Part shown: piece by piece, positions 7,976 through 16,097 of the stretch
Layout: each line of letters opens with the position of its first letter
How positions within the stretch are numbered: the first letter of the stretch is position 1
Source of the DNA: Candidatus Kuenenia stuttgartensis
Lineage (GTDB): Bacteria; Planctomycetota; Planctomycetia; Pirellulales; UBA1268
Reading direction: 5' to 3'
Length of the DNA stretch: 47,077 nucleotides
NCBI GenBank assembly: GCA_943332855.1
Contig: CALQRA010000007.1
Span: 1-47,077 of the forward strand
The notes under the pieces: model-generated
The model's database searches: none
The model's input: only the letters and a program-made list of their open reading frames with translations
What the model was told of the DNA's origin: nothing
Made by a program: the position numbers and the translations under genes

Positions 7976-9295
7976 TCAGCCTTCGCCGCCGAGATAGGCC
8001 TCGATCACCTTTTCATCACGGCGCACCTCGGCCGGCGTGCCCTCGGCGATCTTCGTTCCGTGATCGAGGACGGCAATCCTGTCGCTGATCCGCATCACGA
8101 CGTTCATGTGGTGTTCGATGAGGAGCACGGTCACGCCCCGATCCCGGATCCGTTCGACGAGCCCCGCAAGGTCGGCCGCCTCGTTCGGATTCATCCCCGC
8201 CGCAGGCTCGTCGAGGAGGATGAGCTTCGCCCCGGTGGCCAGGGCCCGGGCGATCTCGAGGCGGCGCTGGTCGCCATAGGGGAGCTGGCCGGCGATCCGG
8301 TTGGCGTCGCCGGAGAGCCCGACAAAGTCGAGGGCCGCGATCGCCTTCTGCCGCGCCTCGGCCTCGGCCCGGCGGTTTGCTGGGGTCCGCAGAAGCATCG
8401 AGAACACACCCCCGGGGATCGTCCGGTCGAGTCCGACCAGTACGTTCTCGAGGGCGCTCATGCTCGAGAAGAGGCGGATGTTCTGGAAGGTGCGCGAGAT
8501 GCCGGCCCGGGCAACGACGTGCGGCGAGCGGCGGCCGCGCTGCCAGACGGCGAGCGTCCCGGCACTGCCGAGGAGCAGGCCCGCGATCAATCCCAGCCAG
8601 CCCCGCCACCGGATCCGGCTCTTGCCGGCGGCAAGACGATCGAGCACCTCCTCCTTCACGACGGGGAGCGCGACCAGCGGGGCGGCGGCGGCTTCTCGCT
8701 GGTTCAGATCGGTGGCATCGGGGACGGTGCCCGGCCCGGTGCGCCGGGCGGTGACCTTCGCCTGGAGGGCGTCGCGCACGAGCCTCGCCTCCCCTAGGTC
8801 GCGCTTGATCGCCAGGACATCGCTCCCATCGGCGCTGACGACTCGCCATTTCCCCGCCATCTGATCGATCGCTAGTTCAGAGCGGAAGTAGCCGCGGAGG
8901 CGCTCCATCGCCCCCGACATCGTGAACGGTTCCCCGGTGATCATCCCCCGCTTCACGACCGCCATCCAGAGCCGATCGACATCGACCGCCGCGGCGGCGA
9001 AGAGCAGACCCGTGAGGAGGCCGACGGCGAGCGCCCGAAGGATCGTCCCCGGCGTGAAGGACCGCTCCAGCCGCTTCCCCCGGAACCGCACCGATCCCGA
9101 CGACGGCGCGTAGATGCCGCTGACACAGTTGAAGGCGGTGGTCTTGCCAGCGCCGTTGGGGCCGATGAGGGAGACGATGCTCCCCTCGGGAACATCGAGA
9201 TCGAGCTCCGACACGGCGACGAGCCCACCGAAGCGCACCGTGACCCGGTCGACATGGAGCAGGGGCGTCCCGGCTGGGCCGGCGTTGTTGTTCAT
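7976..9295 (-). CDS. livG: LivG ABC ATPase with a ~180-residue insert containing two predicted membrane segments
   Basis: The ends are ordinary LivG: Walker A GPNGAGKTT (residues 45-53), AGISRTFQNIRLF (264-276), the LivG-type signature LPYGDQRRLEIARAL (338-352), Walker B LILLDEPAAGMNP and the LLIEHHM switch. LivG is normally about 250-260 residues; this protein has 439. The extra residues, about 78-258, sit between the strand after Walker A (VRFRGKRLE) and the RTFQ Q-loop. They hold a hydrophobic segment at 85-104, a soluble domain with a KWRVVSADGSDVL strand pair and charged helices, and a second hydrophobic segment at 233-250. The frame is open throughout and the gene overlaps livM by 4 nt, so it is not a cloning or frameshift artefact of this window. 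Function of the insert is unknown. Confidence 0.93.
   Translation of the reverse strand: MNNNAGPAGTPLLHVDRVTVRFGGLVAVSELDLDVPEGSIVSLIGPNGAGKTTAFNCVSGIYAPSSGSVRFRGKRLERSFTPGTILRALAVGLLTGLLFAAAAVDVDRLWMAVVKRGMITGEPFTMSGAMERLRGYFRSELAIDQMAGKWRVVSADGSDVLAIKRDLGEARLVRDALQAKVTARRTGPGTVPDATDLNQREAAAAPLVALPVVKEEVLDRLAAGKSRIRWRGWLGLIAGLLLGSAGTLAVWQRGRRSPHVVARAGISRTFQNIRLFSSMSALENVLVGLDRTIPGGVFSMLLRTPANRRAEAEARQKAIAALDFVGLSGDANRIAGQLPYGDQRRLEIARALATGAKLILLDEPAAGMNPNEAADLAGLVERIRDRGVTVLLIEHHMNVVMRISDRIAVLDHGTKIAEGTPAEVRRDEKVIEAYLGGEG
8522..9064 (-). other. Membrane-hairpin insert inside the LivG ATPase
   Basis: This stretch codes for LivG residues of about 78-258. It contains a ~20-residue hydrophobic helix (TILRALAVGLLTGLLFAAAA), about 125 mostly soluble residues rich in charged helices, and a second helix (WLGLIAGLLLGSAGTLAV). 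If both cross the membrane, the middle domain would be on the far side while both ATPase halves stay in the cytosol. The insert boundaries are estimated from where the LivG core motifs stop and resume. Confidence 0.7.
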
Positions 9296-10404
9296 GATCC
9301 CGCCCCCCCGTCGCGGAGTTCAGACGCCAGACGCCGCGACGGGATCAGCCCCTCCGGCCTGTACCGCATCACGAGCACCAGCGCCACGCCGAAGATCGCC
9401 AGCCGCCAGCCGCTGAAGGAGAGGTAGCTCAGCCCCTTCGGATTGACATTCATCTGCTGGATCCAGGAGTCGGCCCAGGGCGCCAGGACGGTGTCGAAGC
9501 CGACGAGGATCGCCACCCCCAGGAGCGTGCCGGGAATGCTTCCCAGGCCCCCGAGGATCACGGCACAGAGGACCATGATCGAGCGGTTGAAATCGTAGGC
9601 GTTGGGATCGGCGGTGGTCGACAGGCTCGCCGCGTAGAGGCAGCCGGCCAGCCCCGCAACGGCCGACGACATCGCGAACGCCGCGAGCTTGACCTTCGTC
9701 GCGGAGATCCCCATCGCCTGCGCGGCGAGCTCGTCCTCGCGGACGGCGACGAGCGCCCGGCCGAGGCGCGAGTTCTCCAGCCTCCGCATGGCGAGCACGA
9801 CCCCGGCGAGCGAGAGGAGCGCGAGGTAGTAGAACCAGCGCGGGTCGATGGCAAACTCCTTCCCGAGATCGATCCCTGCGACCGTCACCCCAGCGCCGGG
9901 GGGCGGGACGGGATTGAGCCCCTTCATGCCGCCGGTGATCTGCTCGAGATTCCGCAACGTGACTTTGACCACCTCGCCGAAGCCGAGTGTGACGATGGCC
10001 AGATAGTCGCCACGGAGCCGGAGCGTCGGGGCGCCGAGGGCAAGCCCAGTGCCGGCGGTGACGAGGACAGCGATGACGGCGGCGGCCAGGAACCCGATCT
10101 GGAACGGATACATCGGCACGGTGAGGATCGCGAGAACGTAGGCCCCGATCCCGAAGAACGAGGCGATGCCAAGATGGACCAGCCCGGTGTAGCCGACCAT
10201 CACGTTGAGGGCCAGGGCGAGGATGCAGTAGATGAAGAGATTCGTCACCTGCCCGCCGAGGGCACCGCCGAGGGCGGGGATCACCAGAGGCGCGATCGCC
10301 AGCACGGCGAGCGTGGCCAGCTCCCAGCGCTGCGCGAGGAATGCCCAGGGGCCGGTGGAGGGATCCGGTGGGACAGATGTTCGGGAGGCTCGATTGGTGG
10401 ACAC
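9292..10404 (-). CDS. livM: Branched-chain amino acid ABC transporter permease LivM
   Basis: This 370-residue multi-span membrane protein has the LivM pattern: NVMVGYTGLVHLGIASFFGIGAY, then RLRGDYLAIVTLGFGEVVKV, the RLENSRLGRALVAVREDELAAQAMGI EAA-like cytoplasmic loop, and AVILGGLGSIPGTLLG near the end. About eight to ten helices are visible. The start is a GTG at 10404, 5 nt after the livH stop, with GGAGAAGG upstream. The 3' end overlaps the livG start by 4 nt, which suggests translational coupling. LivM pairs with LivH to form the transport channel. Confidence 0.95.
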   Translation of the reverse strand: MSTNRASRTSVPPDPSTGPWAFLAQRWELATLAVLAIAPLVIPALGGALGGQVTNLFIYCILALALNVMVGYTGLVHLGIASFFGIGAYVLAILTVPMYPFQIGFLAAAVIAVLVTAGTGLALGAPTLRLRGDYLAIVTLGFGEVVKVTLRNLEQITGGMKGLNPVPPPGAGVTVAGIDLGKEFAIDPRWFYYLALLSLAGVVLAMRRLENSRLGRALVAVREDELAAQAMGISATKVKLAAFAMSSAVAGLAGCLYAASLSTTADPNAYDFNRSIMVLCAVILGGLGSIPGTLLGVAILVGFDTVLAPWADSWIQQMNVNPKGLSYLSFSGWRLAIFGVALVLVMRYRPEGLIPSRRLASELRDGGAGS

Positions 10405-10409
10405 GGCGT

Positions 10410-11327
10410 CTACACCTTCTCCTTCACCCGGCGGCCGAGGAGGCCCTCGGGACGGAAGACGAGGATCACGATCAGGATCGCGAACACGATCGCCCCGGTC
10501 CAGCGCTCACCGACGTAGGCGCTGGCCAGCGCCCGCACCAGGCCGATGACGAGCCCACCGAGGACGGCGCCGGGGATGCTGCCGATTCCCCCCAGCACCG
10601 CAGCGGTGAAGGCGTAGAGGCCGTTCTGGAACCCCATCTGGAAACCGATGGTGTTGATGTAGAGCCCATAGATCACGCTCGCCGCGCCACCGAGGAAGCC
10701 GCCGATGAAGAACGTGGCGGCGATCACCTGATCGACATCGACGCCGACGAGGGCCGCCGCCGTCGGATCCTGCGACACGGCGCGCATCGCCTTCCCGAGC
10801 TTTGTTCCCTTCACGAGCACCGAGAGGGCCACCATGAGCGGCCCAACGATGATGACGACGAGGAGATCCTTCCAGGTGAATTGAAGGGCGTCGTTATGGA
10901 GGAGGTTGGTCGAGGGGAGGAGTTCGGGGAACGACTTGTCGGCCGGCCCGAGCCAGAAGAGGCCGATGTTCATGAAGATGAATGACACGCCGATCGCCGA
11001 CACCAGGGGGGCGAGTTTGGGCGCGTTGCGGAGCGGCTTGTAGACGATCCGGTCGACCGCCACGTTGAGCAGGCCGCAGAACAGCCCGCAGATGAGAACC
11101 AGTCCCCCGATCCCCACCCAGGTGGTCGCCGGCCCGGCGGCGGTCATGCCGAGGGCCCCGACAAGCGATAGCGCCAGACAGGCCCCGAGCATGATCAGAT
11201 CGCCGTGGGCGAAATTGATCAGCCCGATGATCCCGTAGACCATCGTGTACCCCAGCGCCACCAGCGCGATGAGCGCGCCGTTGGTGAGGCCGATGAGGCA
11301 CTGTTGGAGGAGGAACTGGAAGGACAC
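10410..11327 (-). CDS. livH: Branched-chain amino acid ABC transporter permease LivH
   Basis: This 305-residue membrane protein starts with the LivH hallmark MSFQFLLQQCLIGLTNGALIALVALGYTMVYGIIGLINFAHGD pattern (residues 1-43, abbreviated here to its position). It ends with the AVLGGIGSIPGAVLGGLVIGL block shared by LivH and LivM. The EAA-like loop is GTKLGKAMRAVSQDPTAAALVGVD. It lies 34 bp after livK and 5 bp before livM. Length and helix count fit the family. Confidence 0.95.
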   Translation of the reverse strand: MSFQFLLQQCLIGLTNGALIALVALGYTMVYGIIGLINFAHGDLIMLGACLALSLVGALGMTAAGPATTWVGIGGLVLICGLFCGLLNVAVDRIVYKPLRNAPKLAPLVSAIGVSFIFMNIGLFWLGPADKSFPELLPSTNLLHNDALQFTWKDLLVVIIVGPLMVALSVLVKGTKLGKAMRAVSQDPTAAALVGVDVDQVIAATFFIGGFLGGAASVIYGLYINTIGFQMGFQNGLYAFTAAVLGGIGSIPGAVLGGLVIGLVRALASAYVGERWTGAIVFAILIVILVFRPEGLLGRRVKEKV

Positions 11328-11361
11328 GCGGATGGATTCCGGGGAAGGATCGGACCGGGAT

Positions 11362-12660
11362 TCAGGGGCTCCCGCCCCCCGGGGGGTCGGCCCGGGGTGA
11401 CGGCTCGTCCGGGGGAGGGGTGACGAGATCCGCTTCGTCGAGGATCTCCTCGAACTCGAAGCGCCCCCCCTTCACGACATTCACGGTCAGCGTGCGGAGG
11501 GTCGTGTCGCCGTTCTCGTCGAAGCCCCAATGGCCGAGGGCCCCGTCGAAGTCACGGATCGCCAGTGCCGCGTCGCAGATCGCGCGGCGGTCCTTGCTGC
11601 CGGCGGTCGCGATCGCTTCGATGGCCACCCGGGCTGCCTCGTAGCCGTAGACGGCGTAGGCCTCCGGGAGCTCCCCGTACTTCTCCCGGTAGCGATCGAC
11701 GAACTCGCCCCCCTTGCCGGTGAGCTTCTCCGGCGGGAGCCCGCCGAAGGTGACGAAACAGCGTCCCTCGAGGTTCGCCGCCCCGGCCGAGTCGATAAAC
11801 ACCTGCTCCATGCAGCCGTCGGGCACCATGAGATCCGCGCCGACGCCGGCCGCGGCCATGTCCTTGGCGAGTTGCCCCCCCTTGCTCTGCGTCGTGCCGC
11901 CGAAGTAAACGAGATCGGGCTTCGTCGACTTGATGCTCGCCATCAGGGATTTGAACTCCTGCGCCTTGGCATCGATCGAGTCGTGCCCGAGGACCTCGAT
12001 GCCGAGCTCGCGGCAGCGCTCGTCGAAGAGGTCGGCGATCCCCTTCCCGTAGACTTCGTTGTCGTCGAGGATGTAGACCTTCGTGACGCCCCGGCGCTGC
12101 GCCCAGTCGGCCGCCATCGGCCCCTGGAGGTCGTCAGCGGGAACGACGCGGGTGTAGTTGCGCCGGCCGGTGGGACGGTAGACCTCCGGCTCGCCCGGAA
12201 CTCCGAGCCCCGGCTTCGTCAGCCCCACGGCCGTGTTGGCTGGCGACACCATGAGCAGATCGCCGAGATTGAGAATCGGCATCGAGACCTTGGCCGCTCC
12301 CGAGTTGAATGTACCGATGTAGGCACAGACATCCGGATCCTGGAGGGCGCGGCGGGCATTGGCCGCCTCGGCCTCGCTCGTCCACTGCCCGGCGGCGGCG
12401 GTCGAATCATCGAGATCGAGGTACTCGATCCGGAACCGGCCCACCTTCCCCCCCGCCTCGTCGATCGCCATGCGGATGCCGCGGACGAGCGTGTCGGACT
12501 GGTGCTTCGCCGAGCCGGTCCGCGGCAGGCTGCTGACGATCTTGACCAGATCCGGATCGGCCGGGCGGCAACCGACCATCGCCAGAACTCCGGCGAGCAC
12601 CGGGAGCAGTCCGGCGAGGCGGAAGAGGAATCGGCGATCGGGCCGGGAGGATGGAGTCAT
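11362..12660 (-). CDS. livK: Branched-chain amino acid substrate-binding lipoprotein LivK-like
   Basis: This 432-residue exported protein begins with a basic n-region, a hydrophobic stretch and a lipobox (AMVGC, about residues 25-29), so it should be lipid-anchored. The mature part has the Leu/Ile/Val-binding fold pattern: IVSSLPRTGSAKHQSDTLVRGIRMAIDEAGG at the first lobe, YIGTFNSGAAKVSMPILN, NYTRVVPADDLQGPMAADWA, KVYILDDNEVYGKG and YAVYGYEAARVAIEAI. It heads the liv operon, supplying ligand to LivHM. The ATG at 12660 was chosen because upstream in-frame sequence belongs to the neighbouring rlmKL region in another frame. The C-terminus is Pro/Ser-rich (PPPDEPSPRADPP). Confidence 0.93.
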   Translation of the reverse strand: MTPSSRPDRRFLFRLAGLLPVLAGVLAMVGCRPADPDLVKIVSSLPRTGSAKHQSDTLVRGIRMAIDEAGGKVGRFRIEYLDLDDSTAAAGQWTSEAEAANARRALQDPDVCAYIGTFNSGAAKVSMPILNLGDLLMVSPANTAVGLTKPGLGVPGEPEVYRPTGRRNYTRVVPADDLQGPMAADWAQRRGVTKVYILDDNEVYGKGIADLFDERCRELGIEVLGHDSIDAKAQEFKSLMASIKSTKPDLVYFGGTTQSKGGQLAKDMAAAGVGADLMVPDGCMEQVFIDSAGAANLEGRCFVTFGGLPPEKLTGKGGEFVDRYREKYGELPEAYAVYGYEAARVAIEAIATAGSKDRRAICDAALAIRDFDGALGHWGFDENGDTTLRTLTVNVVKGGRFEFEEILDEADLVTPPPDEPSPRADPPGGGSP

Positions 12661-12742
12661 GCGACGAATGTAGAACCGACGTTTTCCGGCCGCAACGGCC
12701 CTCCCTCTAATCCGCTCCCCCGGAAGGCCCGCTCGCAGGCCT

Positions 12743-15076
12743 TCATTGCCGCACCATTCGCCAGGCCCGGTGGATCCGCTCATTGCGAAAATCCTCGGGG
12801 ATTGTGCGGTTGGTGATCTCCCGGAAGCTGAAATCGGCCGCCAGTGTGGCCTCCGCCAGGTGAAAGCGGCGGAAGTTTGTGGAGAAGTAAACGGTACCGC
12901 CTGGGGTGAGATTGCGGGCCACCAGGGCAAGGAGCTCGGCATGGTCGTGCTCCACATCCCACGGCACCTCGCTGCGGGCCGAGCGGGAGAAGGTGGGGGG
13001 ATCGACGACGACCAGATCGAAAGGGGGCTCACCGCGGCGGGCCCGGTGTTCGAGGAAGGCGCGGGCATCGTCGCGGACGATCCGGTGGCGACCGGCATCC
13101 TTGAATCCGTTGACGGCGAGATTGGTGCGTGTCCAGTCGAGGTAGGTGTTGGAGAGATCGACGCTGACCGTGTCGGTCGCCCCCCCGGCCGCCGCGTACA
13201 CCGAAAAACTCCCGGTGTAGGAGAAGAGGTTGAGCATCCGTTTCCCGGCGGCCTCGTCCCTGACCATGCCGCGCGTGACACGGTGATCGAGGAACAGACC
13301 GGTGTCGAGGTAGTCGGAGAGGTTGACCTCGAACGACAGCCCCCCCTCCCTGACCTGGAGGAGCGCCTCGCGGCCATCGACCTTCTCGTATTGCCCCCCC
13401 TCGCGCTGCCGACGCCGGATCTTCAGAAAGGTGCGGTCGTGGTGAACACCGAGCTCCGCGGCGGCCGCCTCGATCATCCGGTCGAGCCAGACTTCATGCT
13501 CGATCTCGGTGCGATCGTGGGGGCGTTCGTACTCGGCGGCATGGAGCCAGCCGGCATACCAATCGATGACCAGCGGCACCTCGGGGATGTCACGGTCGTA
13601 GATCCGGAAGGCATCGGTGCCGATGCGCCGCGCCCACTTGGAGAGATGCTTGAAGCGTTTGGCGAGACGCCGGCGGAAGTCGCCGATTTGGTCTTCGACG
13701 GGCCTCGTGCCGCTCCGCGGCGGGCCCGCCGGCCTGCCGGCGGGGGGAGCGGGGAGCGGTGGAAGGGGAGCGTCGAGCAGCGCGTCCGGTGCGTCGAGCG
13801 CATCCAAGCCATGCGCTGCCGGAGCCGGAAGCCGCTCGGTCTCCGGCGGCAGGTGCGGGCGCTCACGGATCTCCACCTCGAGGAGCCGGCAGGCGATCGG
13901 GCCGTTGGGGAGATAGACGCGGTGGGTGGGCCGGAGCCCGAGGTAGCCGGCGACCGGCGTATCGGGGGCGAGAATGGCTGCGTGCCATCCGCCGCAGGCG
14001 CGCACGAGCCAGTCGCCGATGCGGCGGAAGAGGGCCCCGGCGCGGGGGAGTGCGAGGCGTTCACCATAGGGGGGATTGGTGACGATCAGGCCGCTTCCGC
14101 CCGCAGGCATCGCCTGCTCGAAATGCTTTTGTTCAATCGTGAGCGCCGCCGACACACCGGCAGACTCGGCACACAATCTCGTCGCTTCGACGGCTTTGGG
14201 GTCGAGATCGCTCGCCTGAAAACTGCCGGGGGGGGTGATGACGCGGGCCTCGAGTTCCGCGACGAGCCGGCCGGCGAGGTCGCGGTCGCAATCACGGAAC
14301 CGGAAAAAACCATGGCCGTTGCGGCGCGCCCGCCACAGCCCCGGCGCCATCCCCGCGGCGATCGTCGCCGCCTCGACGACGAACGTCCCCGAGCCGCACA
14401 TCGGATCGAGGAGCGGCTCGCCCGGGGTCCAGCCGGTGATGGCGAGAATCCCGGCGGCGAGGACCTCGGAGAGGGGAGCGTCGACTTCCCCCGTGCGCCA
14501 GCCGCGCTGGTGGAGCGACTTACCGGCGGCGTCGCGGAAGATCGTCGCGGTGTCGCCGACGAGGTGGAGCGCGAGGCGGAGCGTCGCGCCGCGCAGCTCG
14601 ACGCTCGGCCGCCGGCCGCTCGGCGTGCGGAGCTGATCGACGACCGCGTCCTTGACGATCTGAGCAGCGTAGAGCGAATGATTGAGGAACGTGTCGTGGA
14701 TCGCCGCATCGACCCGCAGGGTGTCGGAGACTTTCAGCTGCTCGCGCCAGTCGATTTGCTCCATTGCAGCGTACAGGCTCTCGGGGCTCTCTACCCGGAA
14801 GCGGCCGAGTGGCTCGAGGATGCGGATCGCTGTCCGGCTCTCGAGGACGGCCCGATAGAGCGTCTCCTTCTCCTTGCCCGGCGTCGTCGAGAATTCGATC
14901 GTCCGCCGGCCGATCCGCAGGTCGGTGGCGCCGATCGCTTCGAGCTCCCGGGCAAGGACCCATTCGAGCCCCTCGAGCGTCCGCGCCGTCATCCGCGGCG
15001 GCTCGTCGGCAATCGGCGCCGGAAGCGGGCGGGGAACGGGATGAACGGGGGGAAACGGGGCGGGCATGGCGGGCAC
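12743..15076 (-). CDS. rlmL: Bifunctional 23S rRNA (guanine-N2)/(guanine-N7) methyltransferase RlmKL
   Basis: This 777-residue fusion begins with a THUMP domain (about residues 30-190). An RlmL-type methyltransferase follows, with the motif I region PLLDPMCGSGTFVVEAA and the catalytic TNPPYGER. After a Pro/Ala-rich linker (about 405-455) comes the RlmK half with IRRRQREGGQYEK, YLDTGLFLDHR, RMLNLFSYTGSFSVYAA and VDPPTFSRS. The two halves correspond to m2G2445 and m7G2069 methylation in E. coli, where the protein is 702 residues; the extra length here is the N-terminal tail and the linker. ATGs at 15067 and 14992 are alternative starts. It ends 82 bp upstream of livK on the same strand. Confidence 0.95.
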   Translation of the reverse strand: MPAMPAPFPPVHPVPRPLPAPIADEPPRMTARTLEGLEWVLARELEAIGATDLRIGRRTIEFSTTPGKEKETLYRAVLESRTAIRILEPLGRFRVESPESLYAAMEQIDWREQLKVSDTLRVDAAIHDTFLNHSLYAAQIVKDAVVDQLRTPSGRRPSVELRGATLRLALHLVGDTATIFRDAAGKSLHQRGWRTGEVDAPLSEVLAAGILAITGWTPGEPLLDPMCGSGTFVVEAATIAAGMAPGLWRARRNGHGFFRFRDCDRDLAGRLVAELEARVITPPGSFQASDLDPKAVEATRLCAESAGVSAALTIEQKHFEQAMPAGGSGLIVTNPPYGERLALPRAGALFRRIGDWLVRACGGWHAAILAPDTPVAGYLGLRPTHRVYLPNGPIACRLLEVEIRERPHLPPETERLPAPAAHGLDALDAPDALLDAPLPPLPAPPAGRPAGPPRSGTRPVEDQIGDFRRRLAKRFKHLSKWARRIGTDAFRIYDRDIPEVPLVIDWYAGWLHAAEYERPHDRTEIEHEVWLDRMIEAAAAELGVHHDRTFLKIRRRQREGGQYEKVDGREALLQVREGGLSFEVNLSDYLDTGLFLDHRVTRGMVRDEAAGKRMLNLFSYTGSFSVYAAAGGATDTVSVDLSNTYLDWTRTNLAVNGFKDAGRHRIVRDDARAFLEHRARRGEPPFDLVVVDPPTFSRSARSEVPWDVEHDHAELLALVARNLTPGGTVYFSTNFRRFHLAEATLAADFSFREITNRTIPEDFRNERIHRAWRMVRQ

Positions 15077-15214
15077 GAGGGCGAAGGAGGCGACGGACGG
15101 AAACGGACCATCCTACCCTCCGGCCGTCGCGGAGACGGCCGATACACCGCTCGCAGCGATGACTGCCGCCTCCACGACAGCGGCGAAGCTCCGCATGGCA
15201 AGCCTCTTTCCTAG

Positions 15215-15234
15215 TCTGTACACTCAAGTACTGA
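15215..15234. promoter_or_regulatory. Candidate operator: imperfect inverted repeat upstream of the toxin-antitoxin genes
   Basis: TCTGTAC, a 6-nt spacer and GTACTGA form two 7-nt arms with one mismatch, about 85 bp before the antitoxin start. Phd/YefM antitoxins commonly autorepress by binding short palindromes near their promoter. The position is suggestive only. Confidence 0.25.
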
Positions 15235-15318
15235 GGCGATCGGTCTCCCGCCGACGGCGACGTCGGCACCCCGATCGCAGTGGCCGTCGATACACCCCCC
15301 CGAATCAGGACCCCCCCT

Positions 15319-15558
15319 TTGAAGACGGTGTCGTTCACGGAGTTCCGTGCCAACGCTGCGTCATTCCTCGATGACGTCGAGCGGGGAGAGACCGTGATCC
15401 TCCTCAGGCATGGCAAGCCGGTCGCCGAGATTCACCCGGTGGCGGCATCGGCTGGACGTCTTCCTTCGTGGCGACGCGCTGGGCCGAGGCTGATTGTGAA
15501 GGGGGCCGGACTCGCGGCGGCGATCCTAGGAGAACGGGGGCGTGAAGACGTTTTTTGA
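15319..15558 (+). CDS. Antitoxin of the Phd/YefM family
   Basis: This protein of about 79 residues begins KTVSFTEFRANAASFLDDVERGETVILLRHGKPVAEIHPV across residues 2-40, which is the Phd/YefM N-terminal DNA-binding and dimerisation pattern (key parts FRAN, FLDDV, VILLRHGKPVA). The C-terminal part would wrap the toxin. A TTG at 15319 has AGGA eight nt upstream and I prefer it; a GTG at 15280 (92 residues) lacks a good ribosome site. It overlaps the PIN-domain gene by 17 nt, which suggests translational coupling. Such antitoxins repress their own operon and neutralise the partner. Confidence 0.85.
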   Translation: MKTVSFTEFRANAASFLDDVERGETVILLRHGKPVAEIHPVAASAGRLPSWRRAGPRLIVKGAGLAAAILGERGREDVF

Positions 15559-15955
15559 CTCCTCGGCGTTCGCGAAGCGGTTCGTGGAAGAGTCGGGAAG
15601 CGATGCAGTCGAGGCGCTTTGCCTCAGCGCAGACGAACTCGGGCTGTGTGTCATCTGTCTTCCCGAAATCGTGTCGGCCCTGGCCAGGAGACTCCGCGAG
15701 AAACGGATCACCGCCGCTCAATTCGCGAAGCTTGAGCGGCATCTCCTCCACGACATCCGCGATGTGACGCTCATCGATCTCACGGCGGAAGTGATCGCGG
15801 CGTCGATCGTGGCCATCAAGGCGTCACCCGTCCGTGCCGCCGACGCACTCCATGTCGCCGCTGCGAAAGTCTGGGGAGCCGATCTGTTCGTCTCGGCAGA
15901 CGACCGGCAACTCACGGCCGCCAGAAAAGCCGGTTTGACCGCCAAGGCGGTGTGA
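15542..15955 (+). CDS. PIN-domain ribonuclease toxin, VapC family
   Basis: This 137-residue protein opens with TFFDSSAFAKRFVEESGS, the PIN start with its first catalytic Asp. It continues with an acidic residue in ICLPEIVSALARR, then RAADALHVAAAKVWGADLFVSADDRQLTAA, which holds the last two acidic positions. Four acidic residues co-ordinate Mg/Mn for RNA cleavage. The GTG start at 15542 has AGGAG ten nt upstream and lies inside the end of the antitoxin gene. The pair is a type II toxin-antitoxin module; a Phd-type antitoxin with a VapC toxin is a common mix. Confidence 0.87.
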   Translation: MKTFFDSSAFAKRFVEESGSDAVEALCLSADELGLCVICLPEIVSALARRLREKRITAAQFAKLERHLLHDIRDVTLIDLTAEVIAASIVAIKASPVRAADALHVAAAKVWGADLFVSADDRQLTAARKAGLTAKAV

Positions 15956-16097
15956 CAAGGCGTTCCCCTGGTCCGTCACGCCCGACATCACCGGAAGGTC
16001 AGCCCCGACCCGCCGGCCCAACAGGAGCCACCCCGGCCCTGCTGGCGCCTGGCCCCAAGCCCCATCCATTTGCCCGCCGGGCCGTCGAGCGCGCATC

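Noticed and set aside
11530-12816. 428-codon plus-strand frame opposite livK
   Set aside because: Shadow of livK; no recognisable domain.
12746-15214. 822-codon plus-strand frame opposite rlmKL
   Set aside because: Antisense to a gene with clear methyltransferase motifs; no motif or ribosome site of its own.
15311-15317. Seven-C run before the antitoxin start as a phase-variation switch
   Set aside because: It lies outside the preferred coding start and short C runs are frequent here; no evidence for slippage control.
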